In this document: positions 49,508 to 61,900 of the stretch, piece after piece | Layout of the letters: the number at the start of each line of letters is the position of its first letter | How positions within the stretch are numbered: the first letter of the stretch is position 1 | Assembly (NCBI RefSeq): GCF_022539665.2 | Contig: NC_081339.1 | Location: 6,696,367 to 6,760,366 of the forward strand | DNA length: 64,000 nucleotides | From: Daphnia carinata | Taxonomy: Eukaryota > Arthropoda > Branchiopoda > Diplostraca > Daphniidae | Reading direction: 5' to 3' | The notes under the pieces: model-generated | Seen by the model: only the letters and a program-made list of their open reading frames with translations | The model's database searches: none | What the model was told of the DNA's origin: nothing | Made by a program: the position numbers and the translations under genes

Positions 49508-51600
49508 ACAGTATATATTACGTATATGAATTATCTTACATTGAAATTTTGCATAAAGGCACATTTGTTCGTCGTCATTATTAAGATTCTGGATCTTTTC
49601 GTTTACGGTTAAATTCTGTGCGCATATGACTCGCGCTGTACTAGTTAATTGCATGCAATTTAATAATTTTAATTTAATGCACTATTTAATTCATGAGTGT
49701 TAATAATAAATAATAATAATGAGTGCTGGTTAAGCACACATCCACTGAAGTTCTTGTATTTAATAACTTTGTAATAGAAAATATCGTATCTAAATTGACA
49801 ACTATCGGAAGAAGGAATATTTCGCGTTAATGTCGTTAATTCCTTTAAATGATATGGAAATATGATGTGATATGTATTGTAACAAATGCCGCAATAGTAA
49901 AACGTTTTGCCCGAGAAGTTAAAAGTCTGAGGTTCGAATCCGAGGAAAATACCTCTGGATTGTATTTCTTTATATATCAAAACATTCCCTTTGAGAGGCA
50001 TAGACAAATAGGCCACATGGTTCATGATTTCTTTGTCATATACATTTAGATAAGAAGAAAATATCTTTCAGTAAATTTTTCTAAGTCGAGAAGTAGTCCC
50101 CAAAAAACTAAGGACTGCTAGTTGAGGTAGAGCATCGGATCATCATGTCGAAGACATGATGTTCGACTCCCATAAAAGTGGTAGAAGGTGAAGAATTTAC
50201 AATTAATTTAAGTAATTTAATATTGCAATTGTAAATAGATTAAAATGATGGTCTTGCATTAAGTTGAGTTGAAAGTGTGGGTGAAGGACTGATTTTTGTA
50301 TCGTCATGCGAAGCTATTAGCAATGGTGTTGGGTGTCAGAATCACTGACGTTATTTCCCAGACTTTCATTGCCTTCCAAAATCGTCTGCTAGACGAAACT
50401 CGATTCGCGAAAATGCTGAAGTATCTTTCATTGTTACTCCTGTTGAAGTCGAGGCGAATAGCTGAAACACACGTATCATTTCATCTCTTTTTTGCCTCAT
50501 CATTGTATGGAAACTAGGTCGGTAACCCTTTTGTTTTGCGTTTTTGCGTTTTGTTAAAACTTTACAATGTCATTTTCAAGTGAGGTTTTTATTTGTTTTT
50601 AGGTAGCTGTACAGACATGTAAAGACTGGTGGTTGCAGGTCATGAAACACAATTCCTTTATACAATACCTTTCCATTTTTATTGCTTTAATTTTTTTCAT
50701 TTTAGCCGCTGAATGAAGCTGGAACAGAACAGATTGGAATTTTAGTGTCACAACATCTGGCTGGCTGGACGATGAAACATCCCTCTGTGGACACAGACGT
50801 TGCGTCAGGTTTTTATCCGTAGATTCTTCCTGGGATAATAACTTTGCAACCAACACTGTGACTTTGATAGCTAGCAGTTGAGTAGCCTTTCAATTCCAAA
50901 CAAAAGAAGTCATGGTAATTGTATGTTTTGTATACATTTCTGTATAAACTATCACTTATCTAGATTACTCAATTGACATGACACTTTGTATGGCTGGTCC
51001 GGGAGTAATGCTGTTCGAAGTATCATGTGTTAGTACAGGCTGACAAGAATCACAAACACATTGTAAACTATAATACGGTAAGAAAATACCTTGGAATTGG
51101 AAGAAATGGCAATTTTTATTATATAATTTATTATATTTATAACAGGTGTGTAAAAACCATTTTCTAGCCCATTTATCTATTTTTAGCCTGTTTATTATAT
51201 TTATACAATATCATACCATTTTTATTGTATAATTTTTGTCTGTTTAGCCGCCGAATGGAGCTGGAACAGGAGAGATATGAATTGTAACAGTAAGACATGA
51301 TTGGCTGGACGTTTCAACGTTTCTGTGAGATTATAGACTTATTTAGTTATATAAATCATATAGATTAATTTAAAGATTGAAAAAGGAGTTATATTATTAT
51401 GGTAGGATAATTTTGTTTTTGTACCAACTGACGAGAATAACAAAATTTTGTATAACTTATTATGCACCCATGGCAAAATTTTGTAAATTATTGATTGTCA
51501 TTCAGTGAAAAGGTTGGATTAGCATATAGATAGAGATAGATATAATGACATACAGATAAATAAGTTAATAGTTATTCCAAGTCAGAACAGGTAAATAATC
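49508..51600. other. AT-rich DNA with tRNA-like pieces and a diverged repeat pair
   Basis: No protein gene. Box-B-like GAGGTTCGAATCC lies near 49930, and a tRNA-like sequence at 50110-50180. A diverged direct repeat (AGCCGCYGAATGRAGCTGGAACAG, then GGCTGGACG) lies at about 50704-50775 and 51246-51315. Confidence 0.5.
50110..50180 (+). pseudogene. tRNA-like sequence
   Basis: D-arm and A-box-like GGTAGAGCATCGG and B-box-like GTTCGACTCC are in tRNA spacing. The anticodon region is replaced by a perfect 9-bp hairpin, CATCATGTC-GAA-GACATGATG (50141-50161). It cannot be a normal tRNA. Confidence 0.45.
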
Positions 51601-52169
51601 AAGTAATTGCAGTATTTGTTTTTTAATGGTATTTTGCAGGTACAAGTCTCACATACATATTTCAACTGTATTGATAAAATATTCAATGCTTAATAATTTT
51701 ACTTCCATTTAATAACAGGTTAGTAATGTGAAATTTTTTACATGGTAACATGATAAATACCAAAAGTGAAGAAATCTAGAAGTCACAAGGAACATAAAGT
51801 TAGGTACTATAAATTTTTCAACTTCTACAACTATTTTCAATTTCTCATATAATGCAGTTTGAAAAACGGTCCGAGTAAACACTTCAGCACCCTCTCACAC
51901 ACGGACTGGAAAATGGTCGTTTCCTAAAGAAATGGAATACTATTGGTAAGAGTTTGATTTAATTATGATTTAGTTGGCTAACATAGACTTAGAACTAATT
52001 TAATCGAAGTTGATATGCTCATACTTTCTACAACTAAAGAAGACACAGAAGCTATTTAGCATAAATTCAATTTACCTGACACGCGAATCGATCGACCATG
52101 GTGTTATAGTTGAGGTACTTTTGTAGAGGCAAGACTATGTACGAATGTGATTACCCAGCGTCTAGATGA

Positions 52170-54900
52170 CGCCTTAAATACTCGCAGACACGTGTCACAT
52201 TATTGCTTTCTCGGAAGTAGAGTGTAGGGTAGAGGGACCTAATTCTGAAGGTCGATAGGTTGAAGGGCAAATTTTTATTTTCAGGTGAGCCCGAGGTTAT
52301 AGCCATTCCCCATCGATTTATCCTACGTTACTTTAATTTTTTTTTTGTTACCAAGGCCCTAAAACAGATGAAGAACCTCGGGCATTCACAAAAAGGAGGG
52401 GGGAGAGGAAGAAAAAAAAGAATCAAGCAGCTCAGTAGCTCTTTCACCTGCACGCGGTGCACTAGTGTAGATTTGTTGCTTGCACTCCTCATCTAATTAT
52501 TCTTAGAATGTTCGCACATGCACCCAGCTTTCGCAATTAGTAGATTAATCAATTACGCACAAATAACGCACTACACCAGCACAGGGTTTTATTAGTTGGG
52601 TAGTACGATAAGTCTAGATGAAATAGGTAAACGTAGATTAAGTTAAGGATAAGTAGGTCTAGAGTTAAGAGTAAGGCCACTTTAAGTAAGGCGTAAGCGT
52701 AGTCCACCTCAATTCGTTACCTTTGCACAACACTATCTCAGCCATTTTCTTTCACTGTTTTATGCCACTATTAATTCAAACAACCTCCTGATCATTAACT
52801 AACGATTAATTACCAATTTCTTTTTCCAGGAAATTTTTATTCAATGTAACTGTAATTTGTGTACCTCATCCTGTTAGAATTAAGATGAAACTTATTGCTG
52901 TTCAAATATTCAAAAAAAAAATTGGTTTTTTCTCGTTTCTGTACAATCAGGCGGGTAATCCTGATCTCTGGGGCTGAAGAGGACACTGGACAACCAGAGT
53001 CGCCGTTGCAGCCACTGGAATATCACCCAGGATTTTGAGGTATATATTCAAAAATTTAGTATCTCAACATGTTTTTTCGGTTTGTTTTAATAATTTATGT
53101 ATCTAGGAAGGCTACATCTCCACCGAAGAGGACCGTTGGTCAACGAGCGTTATCGCCAGGATCTTCGCCCAAAATTCCAAAGTATTTAAGAAATTTAAGT
53201 GCCTCACCATGTTTAATATATTAATCTGTGTATAGGGGGAAGGCAACACCACCGAGGAGGACTACAGGACGTTGGGGGTCGCCGCTGCAGTCGCCAAGGA
53301 TTGCCAGGTATCACTTTAACAATTTTCAGTGTTTAATCGTGTTCATTTATGTATGTAGGATGGTTAGATCACCACCGAGGTGGGTCACTAGACAACAAGG
53401 TTCGCTGTCGGAACCACCAGGAATCGTCGCCCAAAATTGTCAAGTATTTAGTTGAAAGTATTAGGTTATGAATTATGTTTTTTTTTTTTTTTTTGATGTA
53501 TTTAGGAGGGCAGGACCACCATCGAAGAGGATGCTGGGCGTCGAGGATCGCCGCTGTAGCAACGAGATTGTCGGCATAGGTATTGAGGGTTTTTTAAAAG
53601 TAAGTCTAAGTATTTAATCGTGTTCTTTTCTCTGTATCTAAGAGGGCCTCACCATCACCGAAGAGGGCGCTGGAGTACCGATATCGACGCCGTGGATGTT
53701 TCAGGTATATCATTTACTCGTTTAATTGTCGATTCATATTTTTTTTAATGTATTTAAGAGGGCTTCATCTTCGCCGTCGGAGCTACAAGGATTGTCGCCC
53801 AATATTGCCAAGTATTTAATTATAAATTTTAAGTTTTATACCCACTAACTTATTTTGTTTTTTATGTATTTAGGAGGGCGCAATCATCGCCGAAGACGAT
53901 CACTGGCCAACGTGGTTCGCCGTAGAAGTCACCAGTATCGTCGGCTAAAATCGTCAAGTATTTAATTCAAAGTCTTATGTTTTACACCTTGATCTTATTT
54001 TGTTTTATGTATTTAAGGTGGGCCGCACCATCATCGAAGAGGATGCCGGACATTGAGGGTCGTTGCTGGAGGAACGACATTGTCCGCAATGGAGGTTTTA
54101 GGTAATTTCTTTACATGTTTATTTGTCTAACCATTTTTAAAAAATGTATTTAGGAGGGTTCCGTCGTCGCCGAAGAGGACTACTGAATGTCGTGGATCGT
54201 CGTTGGAGCAACGGGAATCTCCGCCCATCCCCGAGCTACACGCCCATTAGGTCGATGGAGGAAAAAAGATGGTACGGTTGAGTATTGCCTATTGGCATTT
54301 TTCTACTTTATTCCGCGTTATTCGTGTATGGTAGAAACTGTTGCTCTTGTCATTTATTCCTTCCCGTTATTTTCCCTTAAACATTACGGCGTACGGTTTA
54401 ACTTTCACCGAGGACGCAAATTCACTACACCTATAGACCACGGTTCGTTCACGGTTTGTTTGCGTTTTTGCACGGTTTGTTTGCGTTTTTTACACGGTTT
54501 GGGATTAGTGGATCGGGTAATGTAGTTCTTCTTTCATTGGTTTCATGCCAAGTATTTAGTTGGTGCAGGTTTACTAACACTTGCTACTTCTAAAATAAAA
54601 AGTAAAACAAATTAAATATATTTTATGTCTGCATGCTCTTTTTTGAGTATGGTTTCGTGACCACTGTAATACAGGAATAAATTAATAATCGCGTGCGGTC
54701 TGGTTGCTAACCCCGATTTGACAACCCGATAAAAACGTGATGGGGCAGTAACCCTTCTAACCTGCCCCATAGACAAGAATAAATAATTCGCTGAACAACA
54801 AACCGGTTCGAGCGAAACGGGTTTGTTGGGCTCATTGGCCCTACAGTTTTTCTCAACGGATTTGGAGGTATTGCAACGCTGTCTTTTTTGAGTTTTCGTC
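52170..54900 (+). repeat. Exon-array repeat unit, copy B (left palindrome arm)
   Basis: Same order as copy A. It starts with TTAAATACTCGCAGACACGTGTCACAT-like sequence (52177), a probable TATA-like element plus a GACACGTGTC palindrome. A consensus donor CAG|GTGAGC follows at 52285, then the GGATAAGTAGGTCTA segment, the array, and the CACGGTTTGTTTGC tail. Confidence 0.85.
52951..54270 (+). repeat. Tandem exon-like array, copy B (10 blocks)
   Basis: Ten blocks with acceptor-like starts near 52951, 53107, 53235, 53358, 53506, 53641, 53757, 53873, 54016 and 54152, each followed by a GTAT donor-like start of a 50-60 bp spacer. The same two block types alternate as in copy A. A block-type frame such as EGRTTIEEDAGRRGSPL ends in a stop here but stays open in copy C. 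Confidence 0.85.
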
Positions 54901-55927
54901 TACATGCAAGATACGTTTGTTTTTTTCCCCTACAAACTGACTAGAATAACAAAGTTGTTGAATTAACTGGAGATGAGTATGTAGGAAAGTGAGATATGAC
55001 GTCGTGGATTAAAAATTAACACTCAGCGAAAAAAGATATTATTAGCAAATTATGAGGAATTGCAATTCATAAAATTTTTTACCGATTGGGTTTTATTTAA
55101 TACACCACCCCACGGAAAAGGAAATAATACCGCATAATAATATGAATAATTGATGTAAAATATAAAGCACTTTTAATGATCGGGTAATTGGTTAAAAAGT
55201 CGTTTATGGGTGTTGTAAGAAAAAATATGGCAACTAAATGTTACTTTACTTGTGATATAATAATAGTAATTGATATAATAGTCAGCAGTTGAATCAGTTC
55301 ACTATTTAATAATCAAACTTGTTTAAAAGAAATTTATGTAAATTAAAAGCAGGCAGTTACCTGCTCGATAAATTATGAAAAATAATAAAATTGTAACAGA
55401 GTCAAACATAGCTGCACATACACCTAAGCAAACAAATATAAATGATGTGTTTGACAAATACATGTAGCCGCAGTTCAAAACAAAAACAAATTTAACAGAC
55501 TAATATTTAAATGATGGGGGCGACATCATTAAAAAGGAAATTGTGAAAAGCAACTCTAACATTCCTTTGTAGACTAACAGTGAAATTTGTGAAAAAAACT
55601 GAGTGGCAAAAACTTGTAAATTTCATTGTCCTTGTTCATTTTGTTGGTTTTTTCGTTAAATGTAATGATATTAATATTTGTATTAGTAATTATTTTGTTC
55701 ACGATTATGATGAGCGAAAGAAATGTATGTATTTATTTAATACCGTTTATATTGTGATTTACCACCATGTAGATTAGAAGAAACGACTTACGTTTAATTT
55801 GCTTTCTTTATTTTTAATAACTGGGAAACATTGACAATCATTTGACATATACTCATTTTATTACAACTGAAACACAGACACAATTAACACTACACACAAA
55901 CACACACATACACCTGTTGAATATGTA

Positions 55928-55997
55928 GTAACTATGGAGTATCGAACCCTAATTTTCGGCGTATCTTGCCGATGCTCAACCATTGAGCTATAGTCAC
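55928..55997 (-). tRNA. Degenerate tRNA-like gene (left mirror)
   Basis: 70 nt. The acceptor stem GTGACTA pairs fully with TAGTTAC (one G-T), the D arm is GCTC...GAGC, the anticodon stem TCGGC/GCCGA surrounds loop AAGATAC, and the T arm holds GGTTCGATACT. The anticodon would be GAT (Ile), but position 33 is A instead of U, so a functional tRNA is unlikely. Mirror partner at 57936-58005. Confidence 0.4.
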
Positions 55998-56089
55998 TTA
56001 CAAACAAATGTATTATACCTTGAGTCAACGCACGAACATATTGTCTAGTTAATATTATAATCTTGCTATACTATTGGTCAGTCTGACCT

Positions 56090-56790
56090 GTTATTGTTTA
56101 TGTATCATGGCATATTTGTAGAGGATCCGGCTATGATGTCGGAAGACAGAGGTTCAAACCCAGTAGGGAATAAAAGTATAAAAAGCTTTAAATATTCTAT
56201 CACATATTTTACTGTTACTCATATTTCTGAAAACGTGTAAAAGATGACGGGTCGCTGTACCATTTGTTAGTCTGACCATAGAATTTACAAGTGTTGTAGC
56301 TTATGTGTAGAGAGTCCAGCTCCGGTATCAAAAGAATGTGGTTCAAATCTTACGGATTGGTAAAGCTTTCTGCAAGCATGAAATCCATACATTTATGTTT
56401 ATTATATTACATTTATTGAATGCGTAATAGGTTGTCTAAAGATCACTTGCAAAAATGGTTGTCAATGTAATGTAACTCATAGCTCAATGGTAGAGCATCG
56501 GCTTCGTAAGCCAAGTGATTAGGGATCGGTCCCCAAAAGAGTTCAACCATAAAATGAATGATTCAAAAACAATATATACGATATAGTATCATCAAAGGTT
56601 TCTAAAATTGTAAAAGGTATGCAACAATCCCAAATGTAGAAGCCATGATATTGCAATATATATGCAGCAATCTAATTGCAAAAACTATTAAAAATTTTCC
56701 TTTCTGCACAATGGACATAGCTGAATTGCGTGGGTTCAAATCCCATATAACTATGTCGATGCTCTACCATTGAGATACTTGTGACGCTTC
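56090..56790. repeat. Cluster of tRNA-like remnants, left of the palindrome axis
   Basis: Besides the element at 56474, B-box-like stretches occur near 56150 (AGAGGTTCAAACCC), 56338 (GTGGTTCAAATCT) and 56735 (GGGTTCAAATCCC), each preceded at about 40-50 bp by an A-box-like segment. The one near 56735 faces a reverse A-box (GATGCTCTACCATTGAG). Confidence 0.5.
56474..56543 (+). tRNA. tRNA-Thr(CGT)-like sequence
   Basis: 70 nt. Acceptor AACTCAT against AAGAGTT (one mismatch), D arm GCTCAATGGTAGAGC, anticodon stem TCGGC/GCCAA with loop TTCGTAA (anticodon CGT), weak T arm (GGATCGGTCC). Mismatches in the anticodon and T stems suggest a pseudogene. Mirror copy at 57390-57460. Confidence 0.45.
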
Positions 56791-56861
56791 AGGAAAGTTT
56801 AAGTCTTTAACACTTGCGTTACGTAACAGTGCGCGCAAGTCAATAGAAAACCTTATCCCAA

Positions 56862-57075
56862 TGGGGGGATATAGGGGGGCAGATGCCAGAAACGCAAAGC
56901 GTCCGCTCCCCAACTCGAAGGTTCCTGGGTTCGATTCTCAGTTAGGTCTCCGCTTCCACAGGCTTCCTACCTTCCCAGGTGTCACGATTCCACGTGGCCG
57001 CTCTAGTTGGGTAACTTCGTGCGAAGCACGTGAACGGATATTTTACAAAAACTTAATCTCAAAAAAAAAAAAAAT
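56862..57075 (+). mobile_element. tRNA-derived SINE
   Basis: Starts with a tRNA-like head (GGGGGGCAGATGCCAGAAACG, then GGTTCCTGGGTTCGATTCTCA, a B box). A non-tRNA body follows with the inverted CTTCGTGCGAAGCACG, then an A-rich 3' tail with a 14-base A run. It lies at the palindrome axis and has no mirror copy, so it probably inserted into the spacer. Target-site duplications were not clear. Confidence 0.6.
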
Positions 57076-57389
57076 TCCAATAAATATATGTTACTCTTTA
57101 TTGAGTATACAGAAACTTTATAATATACATTTGATATTAACCGTAGCCATCACAGATGATAATAAATGAATATATATTATATTTATTGTAATTATTATTT
57201 ATTTGTTTTTCAAACAAATCGATATACAGATTTATAAACCATATCGAATATTTACATTCATATATTTAGAATTTTAGTTAGTATCTTGGTTTCTACTATT
57301 GGGAGTGTTGCATAGCATTTGCAATATTAGAAACTTTTGATGATAATACATGGAATATTTTGTTCATTTGAAACAGATTTATATGTCTG

Positions 57390-57460
57390 AACTCTATCGG
57401 TGATCGATACCTCTACAATCGACTTACGAAGCCGGTGCTCTACCATTGAGCCATTAGTTA
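57390..57460 (-). tRNA. tRNA-Thr(CGT)-like sequence (right mirror)
   Basis: Inverse copy of 56474-56543: D arm GCTCAATGGTAGAGC, loop TTCGTAA, acceptor AACTAAT/ATAGAGTT. It has diverged in the anticodon and T stems, so it is likely non-functional. Confidence 0.4.
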
Positions 57461-57935
57461 CATATCACTGATAACCATTTTTGCAAGTAATCTTTAGACA
57501 ATCTATTGCACAATTTCAATGAAAATAAATTTTTAATAGAACTGTATGAAGTGCACTTATTTTAAGCAGTGTGTGAGATTTGAAACCCGGTCTTCTAACA
57601 CCGTAGCCGGACTCTCTACACACAACCTATACAACTTGTGAATTGTATGGTCAAACTATCTATTGTTATAGCGAACCGTCATCTTTTACACATTTTCAAA
57701 AAAATGAGTAACAGTAAAAATATATGTATGTTATTTTCAAATTCCAACGTGTTTGACATTAGTAGCACCCATTGGATTTGAACCTCTGTCGTCTCACACC
57801 ATAGCTGGACCCTCTACAGATGTACTATGATACATGTACAATTTTTGGTCAGACTGAAATAGTATAGCAAGATTAAAGTATTAACTATACAATATGTTCG
57901 TGCGTTGATTCAATGTATAAAACAATGATATGTAA

Positions 57936-58005
57936 GTGACTGTAGCTCAAGGGATGAGCATCGGCAACCGACTCCGAAGATCAGGGTTCGATACCCCATA
58001 GTTGC
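57936..58005 (+). tRNA. Degenerate tRNA-like gene (right mirror)
   Basis: Inverse copy of 55928-55997. GTGACTG start, D arm GCTC...GAGC, T arm AGGGTTCGATACCCC well paired. The anticodon stem is imperfect (TCGGC/TCCGA) with loop AACCGAC (CCG). Confidence 0.4.
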
Positions 58006-58999
58006 TGAAAGTTCAACGAGTGTATATGTGTGTTTATGTGTAGTGTTAATTGTATCTGTGTTTCAGTTGAAATAAAATGTGTCAATGTAATATGATCGTG
58101 TCAATGTTTCAGTTATTGAAAATAAAGAAAATTAATGAATTAAACATAATTCGGTTCTTCAAATCTATACAATATTGGATCACAATATAAACGGTATTAA
58201 ATAAGTACATACAATACTTACACTTATCAAAATCGTGTACAAGGTAAATACTAAAACAAATTATATCATTAAACTTAACGACGAAAACAACAAAGTGAAT
58301 AAATACAATGAAATTTACAAGTTTATCCCACTCAGTTTTTCATGAATTTCACTATTAGTCCACAAAGGAATGTTAGAGTTGCTTTTTACAACTTGCTTTT
58401 TGACGATGCCGGCCGCATCATTTAAATATTAGTCTGTTACAATTTTTGTTTGCTTTGAGCTTCGTCTACATGAATCTGACAAATACATATCATTTATACT
58501 TATTAACTTAACAGGTGCGTGTGGCCGTGTGCAAACATGTTTAACACTGTTACAATTTTATTATTCTTCATAATTTATCGAGCAGGTAACTGTTTTTAAT
58601 TTACTCTTTTTTGCCAAATTTGAATACATTTATTTTTAATAACATAAATCTTTTTTAAAAATAAGTTTGATTATCAAATACTGAATTGATTCAACTAATA
58701 ACTGTTATACCATAACCGAAGTAACATTTAATTACTATGGTTTTTCGTACAACACCCAAAAACGACTTTTTAATCAAGTACCCATTCATTAGAAGTGCTT
58801 TATATTTTACATCAATTATTTTTATTATTTTCCGTGGGGTGGTTTATTAAATAAAACCCAATCGGTAAGAAATATTTTATAAATTTCAATTCCTCATAAT
58901 TTGCTCCTAATATCTTTTTTCGCTGAGCATTAATTTTTAAGTCACGACGACATGTCTCACTTTCCCACATACACATTTCCAGTTAATTGAACAACTTTG

Positions 59000-61900
59000 T
59001 TATTCTTGTCAGTTTGTAGGATATATCTTGCATATAGACGAAAACTCAAAAAAGACAGCGTTGCAATACCTCCAAATCCGTTGAGAAAAACTGTAGGGCC
59101 AATGAGCCCAACAAACCCGTTTCGCTCGAACCGGTTTGTTGTTCAGCGAATTATTTATTCTTGTCTATGGGGCAGGTTAGAAGGGTTACTGCCCCATCAC
59201 GTTTTTATCGGGTTGTCAAATCGGGGTTAGCAACCAGACCGCACGCGATTATTAATTTATTCCTGTATTACAGTGGTCACGAAACCATACTCAAAAAAGA
59301 GCATGCAGACATAAAATATATTTAATTTGTTTTACTTTTTATTTTAGAAGTAGCAAGTGTTAGTAAACCTGCACCAACTAAATACTTGGCATAAAACCAA
59401 TGAAAGAAGAACTACATTACCCGATCCACTAATCCCAAACCGTGTAAAAACGCAAACAAACCGTGCAAAAACGCAAACAAACCGTGAACGAACCGTGGTC
59501 TATAGGTGTAGTGAATTTGCGTCCTCGGTGAAAGTTAAACCGTACGCCGTAATGTTTAAGGGAAAATAACGGGAAGGAATAAATGACAAGAGCAACAGTT
59601 TCTACCATACACGAATAACGCGGAATAAAGTAGAAAAATGCCAATAGGCAATACTCAACCGTACCATCTTTTTTCCTCCATCGACCTAATGGGCGTGTAG
59701 CTCGGGGATGGGCGGAGATTCCCGTTGCTCCAACGACGATCCACGACATTCAGTAGTCCTCTTCGGCGACGACGGAACCCTCCTAAATACATTTTTTAAA
59801 AAATGGTTAGACAAATAAACATGTAAAGAAATTACCTAAAACCTCCATTGCGGACAATGTCGTTCCTCCAGCAACGACCCTCAATGTCCGGCATCCTCTT
59901 CGATGATGGTGCGGCCCACCTTAAATACATAAAACAAAATAAGATCAAGGTGTAAAACATAAAACTTTGAATTAAATACTTGACGATTTTAGCCGACGAT
60001 ACTGGTGACTTCTACGGCGAACCACGTTGGCCAGTGATCGTCTTCGGCGATGATTGCACCCTCCTAAATACATAAAAAACAAAATAAGTTAGTGGGTATA
60101 AAACTTAAAATTTATAATTAAATACTTGGCAATATTGGGCGACAATCCTTGTAGCTCCGACGGCGAAGATGAAGCCCTCTTAAATACATAAAAAAAAATA
60201 TGAATCGACAATTAAACGAGTAAATGATATACCTGAAACATCCACGGCGTCGATATCGGTACTCCAGCGCCCTCTTCGGTGATGGTGAGGCCCTCTTAGA
60301 TACAGAGAAAAGAACACGATTTAACACTTAGACTTACTTTTACAAAACCCTCAATACCTTTGCCGACAATCTCGTTGCTGCAGCGTCGATCCTCGATACC
60401 CAGCATCCTCTTCGATGGTGGTCCTGCCCTCCTAAATACATAAAAAACAAAATAAAATAATGGTCTATAACTTACAACTTTCAATTAAATGCTTGATAAT
60501 TTTGGGCGATAATCCTGGTGGATCCGACGACGAACCACGTGGTCCAGTGGTCCCTCTTTGGCGATGATGGCGTCCTCCTAAACAAATAAAAAACAATAAT
60601 TAATGGTGAATGAATTAATGGTAAAAATACTCAATGTAATACTTGACAATTTTAGGCGACGATCCTGATGCCTCGGACGGCAATTTTCGTTGTCCAGTTG
60701 CCCTCTTCGGTGGTGATGTTGGCCATCCTAAATACACAAAATAAAACACGGTTACACGTAGACGTACAAATCATTTACCTGAAACATCCATTATGACGAT
60801 CTTGTTACTCCAGCGGCGATCCTCGATGTCCAGCATCCTCTTCGATGGTGGTGAGGCCCTCCTAAATACATAAGAACAAAATAAAACCATAATTCACAAC
60901 CTAATACTTTCAACTAAATACTTGACAATTTTGACCGGTGGCTCCAACAGCGAGCCTCGTTGTCTAGTGGTCCTCTTCGGTGGTGATCTAATCATCTTAC
61001 ATACATAAACGAACACGATTAAACACTTAAAATTGTTAAAGTGATACCTCGCAATCCTTGGCGACGGCGGCGGCGGCGATCCCCAACGTCCTGTAGTCCT
61101 CCTCGGTGGTGTTGCCTGCCCCCTATACACAGATTAACATATTAAACATGGTAAGGCACTTAAATTTTTTAAATACTTTGGAATTTTGGACTAACATCCT
61201 GGCGATAACCCTCGCTGTCCAACGGTCCTCTTCGATGGAGATGTGGCCTTCCTAGATACATAAATTATTAAAACAAACCGAAAAAACATGGTGAGATACT
61301 AAATTTTTGAATATATACCTCAAAATCATGGACGATATTCCAGTGGCTGCGACGGCAATTCTCGTTGTCCAGTGTCCTCTTCGACCCCAGAGCCCCAGAG
61401 ATCAGGATTACCCTCCTGATTGTACAGAAACGAAAAAAACCAAAAAACAGCAATAAGTTTCATCTTAATTCTAACAGGATGAGGTACACAAATTACAGTT
61501 ACATTGAATAAAAATTTCCTGGAAAAAGAAATTGGTAATTAATCGTTAGTTAATGATCAGGAGGTTGTTTGGATTAATAGTGGCATAAAACAGTGAAAGA
61601 AAATGGCGAAATGGAGATAGTGTTGTGCAAAAGTAACGAACTGATGCGAACTACGCTTACGCTTTACTTAAAGTGGCCTTACTCTTAACTCTAGACCTAC
61701 TTATCCTTAACTTGATCTACGTTTACCTATTTCATCTAGACTTATCGTACTACCCAACTAATAAAACCCTGTGCTGATGTAGTGCGTTATTAGTGCGTAG
61801 TTGACGAATCTACTAATTGCGAAAGTTGGGTGCACGTGCGAACGTCCTAAAACTAATTAGATGGGGAGTGCAAGCAACAAATCTACACTAGTGCACCGCG

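Noticed and set aside
54187-54525. 106-112 aa frames in both palindrome arms as a conserved protein
   Set aside because: They start at non-ATG codons and run through the last block, spacer and tail. They match only because the arms are inverse copies, and copy A does not keep the frame.
56474-58005. Fragment of mitochondrial DNA (tRNA cluster)
   Set aside because: The tRNA-like pieces are in inverted pairs around one axis, have no mitochondrial protein genes between them, and most lack a usable anticodon arm.
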